Origin: Persicaria tinctoria
Taxonomy: Eukaryota > Streptophyta > Magnoliopsida > Caryophyllales > Polygonaceae
Direction: 5' to 3'
DNA: 64,000 nt
Assembly (NCBI GenBank): GCA_037127255.1
Contig: JBANSL010000004.1
Location: 5,332,001 to 5,396,000 of the forward strand
This document shows, piece by piece, positions 11,502-21,244 of the stretch. The translations under genes and the position numbers were made by a program. Below the pieces are notes generated by a model. The model was not told the DNA's origin, made no database searches, and saw only the letters and a list, made by a program, of their open reading frames with translations. Every line of letters begins with the position of its first letter. Within the stretch, counting starts at the first letter, position 1.

Positions 11502-14500
11502 TGTGAGAGTTTGGGGTTTTGGTTTGAATCAGTGAGGATGGGAATAATGAGGGTGTAGTGAACTAGTGATTTACGGTTTAAACGCAAGTGGGATGTTCTA
11601 CTACCCTCCCCTACAAACCTCCCTACTCTACTTTTTTTTTTTTTAACATTTATTTAATCTTTAAAAAAATTATAAAAATTATATTTATATTTCTAACATC
11701 TATTTTTATATATTTATTGAAAATTCATGTTTTAAAACTTTTAATAATTGTATTTTGTAAAATATTGTCTTTTTAATTTTAAAAAATTGTAAAAACATCC
11801 ACCCCTTATACTTATAATTTTATAAGCAATATCTTTGTAAAAGATTGCGCCATGTGTCCTTCTCTGAGCATAATTAAGAAGGCAAATTTTCAGCCATCCT
11901 TCCCACCCACGTTCTCTCCATGGATTCAACTGCTCTTAATACCAATTCCTAGTTGAAATTGATTTTCTCCTCCAGCCGCTTCATCCTCTTCACAAAAGAA
12001 TGAGTCACATGACCTTTTTTGAGCAACCCCATAAGCACCCACGTTCTTCATCCTCTTCAATTACTAACGACTTTGAAGCCCCTCTCTGCAATGTGAAGCC
12101 TTAATACGAAACGTCGTACGGGCTTCCCTCTCCAATGGTCTCTACTATGGTGTTTGCCCTACCATACATCCCAGCTGAAATTGGGTTTTCCTATCTTTCA
12201 TGGAGGCGGACTTCCTCCCTTCTTCACAAACATGAAGGTAACAACCGATTAGGTATTCAAATTGGGTTTTCCTATCCTTCATGGAGACTCCCAGCTCGAG
12301 GTAGTGTTCATAGAATCGACGAGGGGTAAAGGTTATGTAAATTCGTTCTTGCCCCATCATGGCTTTTGGTCCTCAACCTTCCATCTGTTTTCATGGAATA
12401 CAAGATGTCTTAAGTCTCCTTTACCATACAATTTCCTTTTTTGGAGTCAGATTTGTGGAGAGAAGGGTTAGTTTGCAATTCAGACGGTGAGTCGGGATGT
12501 GTGAACGGAAGAAGCCGTGGTGAGTTTGGAGTCACTGTAGTAGTTGTGCTTTGTCAGACCCATCAAGCATTGCAATGTCGCATCCAAGTCTAATGCCTTT
12601 GAGGTGTTCGACGGATTGCTTCAATGGGATAGAACCTTTGTTAATACCCGATCTCACGCGGAGCTCATCTTTCACAAATGCAATGATTCCCCAGTTGTGG
12701 TAATTTTGAGAACTTTTTTTTAAAGAAATTTTGAGAACTTTTATTTGTTCATGTTTGCTTTGTATTATTCACTTTGAAAGTTTGGAATTTGTGTGTTGAG
12801 GGTCTGAGGTGGGTTTGATTACTTGAATCTTTTTCGTTCTTCCTTTTTAATGCTCTTTTGAACAATATATATTCCTTCTTCTAACTATGAATTTATTTAA
12901 TGCTCTTTTATATTTATTCAACTCTGTTTTTGTAGAATTGGTTGGTTTTATCTTCTATTTTTCAGCTATATATATTTGGTTCAAGGAAATTATGAGGATG
13001 ATGAAAAGGAATCTAAGGAGTCTTCAAATTCGTTCTTTGTCGAGTACTTATACATTTTGGCTTGTGTCTCCATATTGATGACGAGCTTTCTATAGAGGCG
13101 GGGAATGGGTAACTAACTACTAGAAAGTTTGATTTTTATCTCACCCACATGATATCTCTAATTAATTTTCCTGCTGCCATATGGATTCAAGTGAATACAT
13201 GGTGAATATAATTATCAAAGTTGTTCACAACCCTTCAATTTATGGTTCTTCTTCATTATTTTCAAGCATCTCAAATGAGAAAGATGGATTTTTACTTCGA
13301 ATGATGATTTATAGGTTTTTTGCATATATTTTGGGAGCTATTTGAGCTGCTAAATATTTTCAGTTCGGGTAGCTATTTGGTTGATGTCCTAAGGGCAGTT
13401 TTTGGTTTGTTGTATTGGTGATTCGAGGGCTATTTTGGGTTGTTTTCTTTGGATTTGTGTTGTTTGTTGAATGCTTGGAAGGTGGCAATGCCCAACTGAT
13501 TTTATTGAAACTTTTGATGCATATTGTTGTTGGTTATATATGTTGGGTTGTGAATGTAGAACATGTTGTTGGAATTTTCAGCATTTTCGCCTCACGGAAA
13601 AGGGTGATTTGGGGATATTCTAGAGTTGTTCTGATCTTGGAATTGTCTATTTTTTAGGTGATATTTCTACATAAAGTGTTTTTGAATTTTCTATCGTATT
13701 ATCCAGCCTCCTATAGGGCAATTTAGCTGATTTCTTATATGGGACTTGCAGGATGATATGGGTAGTTATTTTGAAGCTGTTTGAGTTTGGGATTGGTCTG
13801 AAACTCTCAAGCAACGACGATGATTCTTGGTTTTTTTTTCTTGCTGCTACAATATTCATCTTTTGGTTCAGTTTCTGTGTGTTATTTGAATCTGTTTGCG
13901 TCTGAATTTGCTGGGATTATTTCTATGGAAGGGTGCTAATTTTGTAGCTCTTTTTCTCCATGTTTTTGGCTGATCTTGAGCATTAATTTTAGTTTAGAGT
14001 TGATTGGAGGTTGTCTGCTGGCACTTTGTTTTAGAGTGGGGTTGTTGTTCAAGTGGATTAGGGTTTGATTGAATCATTTTTAATATGGGTTTGACGAGCT
14101 TTCTATAGCTTTTTTTCACGGGCATGGTGTGAAATATATTATGACAATGAAAATTAGGTTCCAATGTTAAATGCAATAAGAATAACAAGGACCAAAAATA
14201 TTAAAAAAAATATCTAAAAAGAATAGTCTATTAGAGGGAAAAATGGAGTAATTGAGTTCTGATTAAAATACACATGACCTTAAAACAAGTAAAAAAACAT
14301 AAATCATTCATTTTCTGCGGCCCATTTCACAAGCATGGTGTGAAATCTATTATGGTAATGGAAATTGATTTTCAATATTAAATACAATAGGGGGAAAAAC
14401 AAAAAATATTCAATGCTCAACTTATCATATATTTAAGCCTGGAGTTTGACAAGGGTTCCAATATATTTCTGTTGTGCAAAATATTTAGATACTAATGAAT

Positions 14501-14520
14501 AGTTTACTCCATTGATGAAA
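11502..14520. other. gene-poor intergenic region with minor repeats
   Basis: The first ~100 bases are the promoter side of SDS. Beyond that I recognise no gene. Short duplications occur: 'attgggttttcctat' with flanking bases near 12181 and 12261, 'gacgagctttctata' near 13081 and 14095, and 'catggtgtgaaat' blocks near 14125 and 14334. The T-rich 12780-14160 part looks like intron or old transposon sequence, but no domain is visible in any frame. Confidence 0.5.
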
Positions 14521-14836
14521 TTTGTGAAATTGAATATTATAAATTATTGATAAAATTTCATCATAAGATATTAGTGTTATTCAAGTGAAATAGAAGGTTT
14601 CGATTGTGATTTGATGGGTTTAATCATTGCAACTAAGTATTTAATCATTGTGATTTGATGAAATGTTTTGACCTTAAATTTGTGAAATTGAATATTATAA
14701 ATTATTGATAAAATTTCATCGTAAGATATTGGTGTTATTCAAGTGAAATAGAAGGTTTCGATTGTGATTTGATGGGTTTAATCATTGCAACTAAGTATTT
14801 AATCATTGTGATTTGATGAAATGTTTTGACCTCTTA
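14521..14836. repeat. 158-bp perfect-looking tandem duplication
   Basis: Two adjacent copies of a 158-base unit start at 14521 and 14679 ('tttgtgaaattgaat...') and end in 'gaaatgttttgacct'. They differ by only a base or two by eye, for example 'tcatcataag' against 'tcatcgtaag'. No coding potential is seen, and the duplication appears recent. Confidence 0.9.
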
Positions 14837-16108
14837 GGGTTCATACTTAAACATAGAGTACATTTTTCTAATTAAGGGTCTAAGACATTATAAAAACACA
14901 CACACTAAATATCATTTTTTTTTATTCTTTAGATAGGGTTTATACATTTAAACTTAAGGTATCTTTATCAAATGATTTTATAATTTAGACCAATTTAAAA
15001 GGTGCAACATGATGTGTAATAGATAAAGTATCATATAGAATCCAAACTCAAATTTCTTAAGTAAAAAAGTATAAGGTTTCTTTTCTTTGCCTTCGATCAA
15101 GACGGATGTTAGGACAACCGTGGAAGGGGCCGATTTACTATTCTTTGCCAAATTTGAAGTATTAATCATCTCAAGAAAAGAAAATTTCAAAGAACAACAT
15201 GATAAAAAGCATGGACAATATGTTAGTAGAAAATTGATGTGTCGAATATTTTGTTTAATACGTCAAACTCGATCAAAAATATTATGAAAAAACCCGAACA
15301 AAGTTCGGGAAAAGAACTAGTGATTTTTTAAAATAAAATTTTATAAATATATAAAACTTTTAATAATATTTTAAATTTTTTTTAAGCTTAAATAAATGTT
15401 AAATATTTTTGTGATGCATGGAGAGAAGTAGAAAAAACAAGGGAGTAGAAAAAACGTTGAAACCTTCACTGGTTTAAACGGTAAACCTTTATTTTTTTCC
15501 TCAATATAAACCCATAATCCTACTACCACATGTCGCCTCCTTATGTAAAGATATTTTTGGTCATTTTTATTTCAATTCATTATATACTCCATTTTCTCAC
15601 TAGTGGTCTAATGCAAAACATTGAATTAATATTAATATTAATGTTAATAAATAATTTTAATGAAAAGTAAGTTTGAAGAGGTGACATCGTCACATTAATT
15701 ATAGTTTTTTCCTTAATATATTCTCTATTTTCTAACCTAGGGGTTTAGTTCAAAATATTGAATTAATAAATAATCGATACCTATATATGTAATTCTTTAT
15801 ATACTATATTAAATTAAAAGCACGAGAACATATCTTATAAATTCTCTCTTTCATCTAAGAGATTTTTGTAAAATTATCTTTAGTTAAATCTTTTATATAC
15901 TATTATAGTGATAGTAATTTTTTTTCTTTCTAATAAGATTATTTAAAAATATCTATATCCATACACTTCTTTATGTGCGAATCATTTTTAATAAGGTGTT
16001 ATCATTACATTTAATTGTAGTTTTTTAAATTTACATGGATATCCGGGGCTACTAGCACCCAACTGATCACATGGGCCCTGAAGTTAACAACTAGGTAAAC
16101 CCTCCAGT
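14837..16108. other. AT-rich intergenic region
   Basis: No gene or RNA could be recognised. It contains short recurring 'aaacattgaattaata'-like strings (near 15617 and 15755) that also appear near 20830, suggesting degenerate copies of one AT-rich repeat family. Confidence 0.5.
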
Positions 16109-17748
16109 CAGGGCCGATCCTATCCTTTTATAGGCCCAGGGCGAAATAAAATCTAAAGGGCCCGATAAATATTACTCCGTAAAAAATAAAAAAATGTGTA
16201 TATCTTCATAAAAAATTTATAGTATTATTTTTATATTTGAATTATTTTTCAAATTTAAGAAAATAAAAGTAGGTCGATGAATAAAAAATAATATACATTA
16301 AAAGAATTCAAAAATATAATTGGAGTGAAATCTAGTTATTTTTGCTTGGTATCCAGTATAATATGTTCACAAGTACGTAAGTTGTTGTGTAGAGGAATAT
16401 TAAAATATTGTCTAACAATACTAAATACTCCGTATATTTTTTGTTCTAAGACATCACATATGTGACCTCCTATGACATCACCTATATCAACTAACAAAAA
16501 AAAATTTTAAAAAAAGAATTTTTTTATAAACAAAAATAAAAGGGTAAATTAGATACATCGAGCATATATAAAGAAATAAAAAAAATACATTTTTCTCAAG
16601 TAAAATAGAAAGAGTTATATATGTAAACAATATAGCTTTATTTGTCACATAAGAAGGTGTCTAATGTTGTGTTGAAATGGAAAAAGTATAAAAAATCGTG
16701 TCTAAATAAAACGGATATAGGCTCCTCTATAAAAAAACATAAAAAATGAAAGTTTTTAATGGATATAGGGCCTTTCTATAAAAACATAAAAAATGTAAAT
16801 AGAGAGATTTGAACTATACGCGTTTAGGAATCAAATCCAAATTTTGTTAAGATTTAAACTTACCATTAAGCTAAACTCGTATTTTTTGTATTTTGTTATA
16901 TTTTAAAAAAATACATATATATATACATAGGGTAGGGTTCAAGTGAGAAGTACCTGGTCCGGTGAGAAGGAAAGAAGTGTTTTAATTGGTGGAAAAATGA
17001 CTAATTTAAAAAAAAAAAAAACAGCTTCACGCGCTTTAATAAACGTATTTCTTCTTCCTCCATGTCTCCTCCTCATCGCCTCCTCTCGTACAAATGTCGG
17101 ACCCTATCCCGCACATCTTCTCTCGCACATCTTCCCGATAAGAGTCGCTGCCCTCTGCTCCGTCTGCAAAGTCGGGCTCGACATTTTCTTCGATTCCCAG
17201 ATGCGCCTCTACACCCCTGAGAACATCGACTCTCTAGATCCCGTCGTTCTCCACCGCCTCCTACCTCTCTCACCAATTTCGACCTCTGCAACTCGCCGGC
17301 GTCGGTCTCTCCCGCGCCTCATCCTCCCGCAAATTTCATTTTGCCGGATTTTCTATGCGACTCTTTCTCCAATGGATACAAAAATCAGAGATGTGATCGA
17401 ATCCGTCGGGAATTTCTTCAATGGCGGCGATCAAATTCCATGGTGCGATCGAACCATCATCGTTGTAATCTTCTTGGCATTTGATTTCAAATTTCTTCGG
17501 TTGATATATGAATTCGGTGTGGGCATGCATTTGATTCTCTTGATCTTCGTCTGATCACCTAAATGCTTATACGAATTGAATTCCTTCAAATTGATCTTGA
17601 ATTTTACACTGCTATATATCTCTTTTCTTATTTGTGCATCTTTTTTTTTTTCTTTGGACAAACGGTTGATTAACTAGTTTCGATCTTATTTTCCTTTAAA
17701 CCAGGTGTTTCAGGGCTTTTTATTAATGGTTAAGATTGGTTCACTGAG

Positions 17749-18151
17749 TGTGGTTCAGTGACCGAATAGAGTGTGGTTCAGTGACCGAATAGAGTGGGGT
17801 TCAGTAACCGAATAGAGTGTGGTTCAGTGACCGAATAGAGAGTGGTTTAGTGACCGAATATAGTGTGGTTCAGTGACCGAATGAGTGTGGTTCAATGACC
17901 GAATAGAGAGTTGTTCAGCGACCGAATAGAGTGTGGTTTAGTGACTAAATAGAGAGTGGTTCAGTGACCGAATAAAGTGTGGTTCAGTGACCGAATAGAG
18001 AGTGGTTCAGTGGTCGATTAGAGTGTGGTTCAGTGACCGAATAGAGAGTGGTTCAGTGGTCGAATAGAGTGTGGTTCAGTGACCGAATAGAGTGTGGTTC
18101 ATTGACCGAATAGAGAGTGGTTCAGTAACTGAATAGAGAGTGGTTCAGTGA
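17749..18151 (+). repeat. 23-bp minisatellite, about 17 copies
   Basis: The array is built of units close to 'gtggttcagtgaccgaata' plus 'gagt' or 'gaga', mostly 22-23 bases long. Copies vary by single bases (for example 'gtggttcagtggtcgaatag'). It lies inside the Mutator-like element. Confidence 0.9.
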
Positions 18152-18323
18152 CTGAACCATTGTGAATAAAATTGCTGAACCGATGTGAATAAAATTGTTG
18201 AACCACTGTGAATAAAATTGTTGAACCACTGTGAACGAAATTGCTGAACCACTGTGAATTAAGTTGCTGAACCACTGTGAAAATAATTGTTGAACCACTG
18301 TGAATAAAATTGTTGAACCACTA
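18152..18323 (-). repeat. second 23-bp minisatellite, about 7.5 copies, inverted core
   Basis: The units are close to 'ctgaaccactgtgaataa' plus 'aattg', 23 bases each. The core 'ctgaaccact' is the reverse complement of the core 'agtggttcag' of the preceding array, so the two arrays face each other. The junction at 18141-18159 is a palindrome, 'tggttcag-tga-ctgaacca'. Confidence 0.9.
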
Positions 18324-18690
18324 CTTGTCAATTTTTTTTTTCAACAAAACATATACAAAGTGGGTGTCTATGTGTAGATAAAATTAAATTACATCCAAAT
18401 ATATATTTTTTTTATATTTTTTTAACAAGTGAAAATGCAAAAAAATGATTTTTTAAAAGTTCATGTGAACACTTTTACTTGTACGTCCAATTTCTAATTA
18501 ATTAGTAAGTTGGCGCGTGCAATTAATTAGTGGGTATGTGAGAGTGGGGTGTTACTAATTAATTTGGGTGAGTGTTACTAATTAATTGAGGAAGCCGCGT
18601 GTCTCATATTTTAATTCACATTTTGCACACGTGGACCAATCAAATTGCTTCTTTCCTTCTCATTCTTGGTGACCTTTGCACCTGAACCCA

Positions 18691-18694
<4 letters not shown>

Positions 18695-18760
<66 letters not shown>
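18695..18760. repeat. (AT)n microsatellite
   Basis: A run of more than 60 bases of alternating TA marks the right junction between the nested Mutator-like element and the resumed hAT element. The corresponding tract in hAT copy 1 (7125-7165) is much shorter, so it expanded after insertion. Confidence 0.9.
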
Positions 18761-18761
<1 letters not shown>

Positions 18762-18848
18762 CATATATTTTTAATGGGCCCCTACCGAAAATGGGCCCTG
18801 GGCGGTCGCACGCCCTGCCCATGCCCTTGGGCCGGCACTGCCTCCAGT

Positions 18849-18935
18849 GGCCACCCGGGGCGGGATTTGAACCGGGGACATTTGGGTACTTCTTGCAGGT
18901 CATTTTCTAGTTGAACCAACCCGAAATGATTTACA
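18849..18935 (-). repeat. tRNA-like/SINE fragment
   Basis: On the minus strand, 'ggttggttcaactag' (D-arm/A-box-like) is followed about 35 bases later by 'ccccggttcaaatcccgcc', a T-arm/B-box-like sequence. No full cloverleaf could be drawn, so this is more likely a tRNA-derived SINE head or pseudo-tRNA than a functional tRNA. The hAT copy 2 inserted directly beside it. Confidence 0.4.
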
Positions 18936-19442
18936 TTAATTGTGTTTTTTCAACCAATAAAATTATACTAGCATTTAGTAAAATTTTACAATATTAATTT
19001 GTCATATTATTATGATTTAAAAAATAAACAGGGCAATGGCGCGGGAACTGTACGTACTAGCTAGTTCCCTCATTAAAGAATGTCCTACTATATAGTGTAT
19101 TGTTTTATGCTAAAATATTATATAATTTTTAAAAATTTTGATATAAAATCTCTTCGGTTAAATATATAGTATGGTAAGATAAGATCGAATGAAGTGATCG
19201 TAAATTTTTTTTAGAAATGTTGTTGTTTTTCAATGAATATTTATATTAAAAATGATAGATTTTGTAAGATAGGTAGAATGAAACGTGGATAAATAGATAA
19301 GATTATTATCTAATATATTGGATCATCATTAATTAATGTGTTAAAAAGAATTGTATTATATTGCACCAGAGAATACACATAAGCGAATTCAACAAGACCC
19401 GACGCATAAGAATTCATGTCTCTGTTTTGTTTTAGTATTATA

Positions 19443-19889
19443 CTAGTGTAATACCTGTGCCTTGAAGGCACGAGAGCTTGATTTATTTTAATTTGAACAT
19501 CATTTTATATATTTATATAATACTATATTAATATATTCACGTGTTTAAAACAAAAATATGTATAAAGTATTTTTTTTATAATTTATAAATTAGTTGGAAA
19601 GAGATACGATACAAATTTTGAAAATGATTTAATAAGGTAATGTATGTACACGAATTATGAGAATATTGCAATCGGAAAAAAAATGGAAACATGTCTCAAT
19701 ATTTACGGCAATATAACCGAAAATTAAAAAAAAAAGGAATTGATTCAAATCATATTTAAAATAGGAAACAAATATTTTAAAGTTTCCATAATAATATTGA
19801 CCAATAAGAAAATCTCATTTGAATAAAAAAATTCAACTTTAATTGTGGACGTGACACGTCAGCAAAATGCTAGCAGAATTAGTAATATA
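19443..19889 (-). mobile_element. Helitron-type fragment 1
   Basis: On the minus strand the 3' end reads 'cgtgccttcaaggcacagg' (stem-loop), then about 10 bases, then CTAG at 19446-19443 followed by T, the classic Helitron 3' terminus and A|T insertion preference. Its 5' part (19660-19889) is about 90% identical by eye to 23725-23957. The 5' TC end is missing because the second Helitron terminus abuts it. Confidence 0.6.
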
Positions 19890-19968
19890 CTAGTACAGTA
19901 CCCGTGCCTAAGGCACGAGCTTACTATTTCAGATGTACTCATGTCAACAATGAATACGTATTGGTATA

Positions 19969-20034
19969 GGAAGCCGGATAGGATGCTATCGGGTAGGTCA
20001 TCCCTCTCGAATCATTGCCTAAACCAAAAAAAAA
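19969..20034 (+). mobile_element. 66-bp LINE 3' stub with 13-bp target duplication
   Basis: The short insert ends in a poly-A run ('aaaccaaaaaaaaa') and is flanked by the perfect 13-bp direct repeat 'acgtattggtata' at 19956-19968 and 20035-20047. The body 'ggtcatccctctcgaatcat' is like the end of a plant LINE 3' region. This is a near-maximal 5' truncation by target-primed reverse transcription. Confidence 0.8.
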
Positions 20035-20181
20035 ACGTATTGGTATACTGAAGACTTTTAATTTATACAAAAAAAAAACTATATAGACCTAATCTTGCTC
20101 TTTTAAGATAATCTAGATATGCAATTTATCTGTTACCCTAATAGAAAATAGTGAACCCTATAAAAGCTAAAATAAAATTAA

Positions 20182-21035
20182 GGCGAAATTGCAGGAAACC
20201 ACCCTTTAAATAGGGTTGTTTGCAGGAAACCACCCTTTAAATTTATTTTTGCGGCAAACCACCCTCTAAATACAGTAGTTTGTAACAAACTAAATTAATA
20301 ATCTATTAACACTTGTAATAGATTATTAATAATCTAGATATGCAATTTATTTTTGCGGCAAACCACCCTCAACACTTGTAATTAATAATCTATTAATTAA
20401 ACCAAAATTACTCTTTTACCCCCACCCCCAAAAAAAATATTATATTTCAAGGTTATTAGAAAGAAAATAAATTGTATTTGTATGCTTTTAATTGCAATTT
20501 AATGAATGACATTACATTTGAAATCTCTTCTTTTCTTTTCCCAAACATTATGTTTGAAATCATTTGAATATATATTTAAATCTTTATTTATTATATTAAA
20601 TCTATATATAATATTAATTTATAAGAATTTAATTAAGATGATGTGTCATCTATATCTACTATATATTAATATATAAGTCTTTATGATGATTTGACATAAC
20701 CCACGTTTTTTTAGAATCCCGTAACCAACTTATTTTTAGGTATTTTAATCAATAAGCTTGAATTACAATTATATTTTTAAAAAATCCTTAAGATATTCTG
20801 CATTTTTTTAAACCAATTAGTTTAATTCAATACATTGAATTAATATATAATATATATCTATATCTAAATATTTATATATTATATTAAGTGACTTAAGTGA
20901 AAACATTTTTTAATGTTTATTCTCTCCTTGGATTGATATAAAATTATATTTAGTTAAATATTTTAAATAAGGTTACAATCGCTATATTGATAACACAAAA
21001 ATATAACAATTTTTTTTTTTCTAACATCCTTAAAA

Positions 21036-21073
<38 letters not shown>

Positions 21074-21244
21074 GGGTAAAAGGGTAATTTCGATTTACTT
21101 GATAAATTTTTAATGAAAAGTGATTATGGGTGGTGTTTTTTAAATGAATGTATTTTAAAGGGTGGTTTGCCGCAAACTACAATATTTAAAGGGTGGTTTC
21201 TTGCAAACTACCCTATTTAAAGGGTGGTTTCCTACAATTTCGCC
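20182..21244. mobile_element. Mutator-like non-autonomous element with 9-bp target duplication
   Basis: Both ends carry inverted repeats of about 95 bp that start 'ggcgaaattg', each containing three runs of 'gcaggaaaccaccctttaa' or a close variant. A perfect 9-bp direct repeat 'taaaattaa' flanks the element (20173-20181 and 21245-21253), the length typical of Mutator-like transposons. The element is 1063 bp, has no transposase, and includes an (AT)n tract at about 21038-21071. Confidence 0.85.

Larger units (their letters stand above)
16930..18694. mobile_element. Mutator-like non-autonomous element nested in hAT copy 2
   Basis: The ends are long imperfect inverted repeats: the left 65 bases starting 'gggtagggttcaagtgagaa' pair with the reverse complement of the right end starting 'gggttgggttcaggtg'. 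Both share 'gagaaggaaagaag' and a following 'attggt'. The insertion lies in an (AT)n tract, so the target duplication cannot be measured. Inside are a 203-codon open frame at 16943-17554 that resembles no family I know, and the two minisatellites at 17749-18323. Sequence near 18345-18375 recurs inverted near 30690-30725. Confidence 0.7.
16109..18840. mobile_element. non-autonomous hAT element, copy 2, split by a nested insertion
   Basis: This is the same family as 6393-7247: it begins 'cagggccga' and ends 'ccggcactg', and the internal sequence is clearly homologous across most of its length. A perfect 8-bp target duplication 'cctccagt' is at 16101-16108 and 18841-18848. The element is interrupted at about 16930 by a Mutator-like element and an expanded (AT)n run, and resumes near 18760 with 'aacatatatttttaatgggcc'. 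The insertion order is therefore hAT first, then the nested element. Confidence 0.85.

Noticed and set aside
16943..17554. 203-codon open frame in the nested Mutator-like element
   Set aside because: The translation has a Lys run, hydrophobic patches and no recognisable domain, starts within the terminal repeat, and has an overlapping open frame on the other strand. Likely chance or a captured, non-functional fragment.
18849..18935. a functional tRNA gene
   Set aside because: Box-like motifs are present, but no acceptor stem or anticodon arm can be paired.
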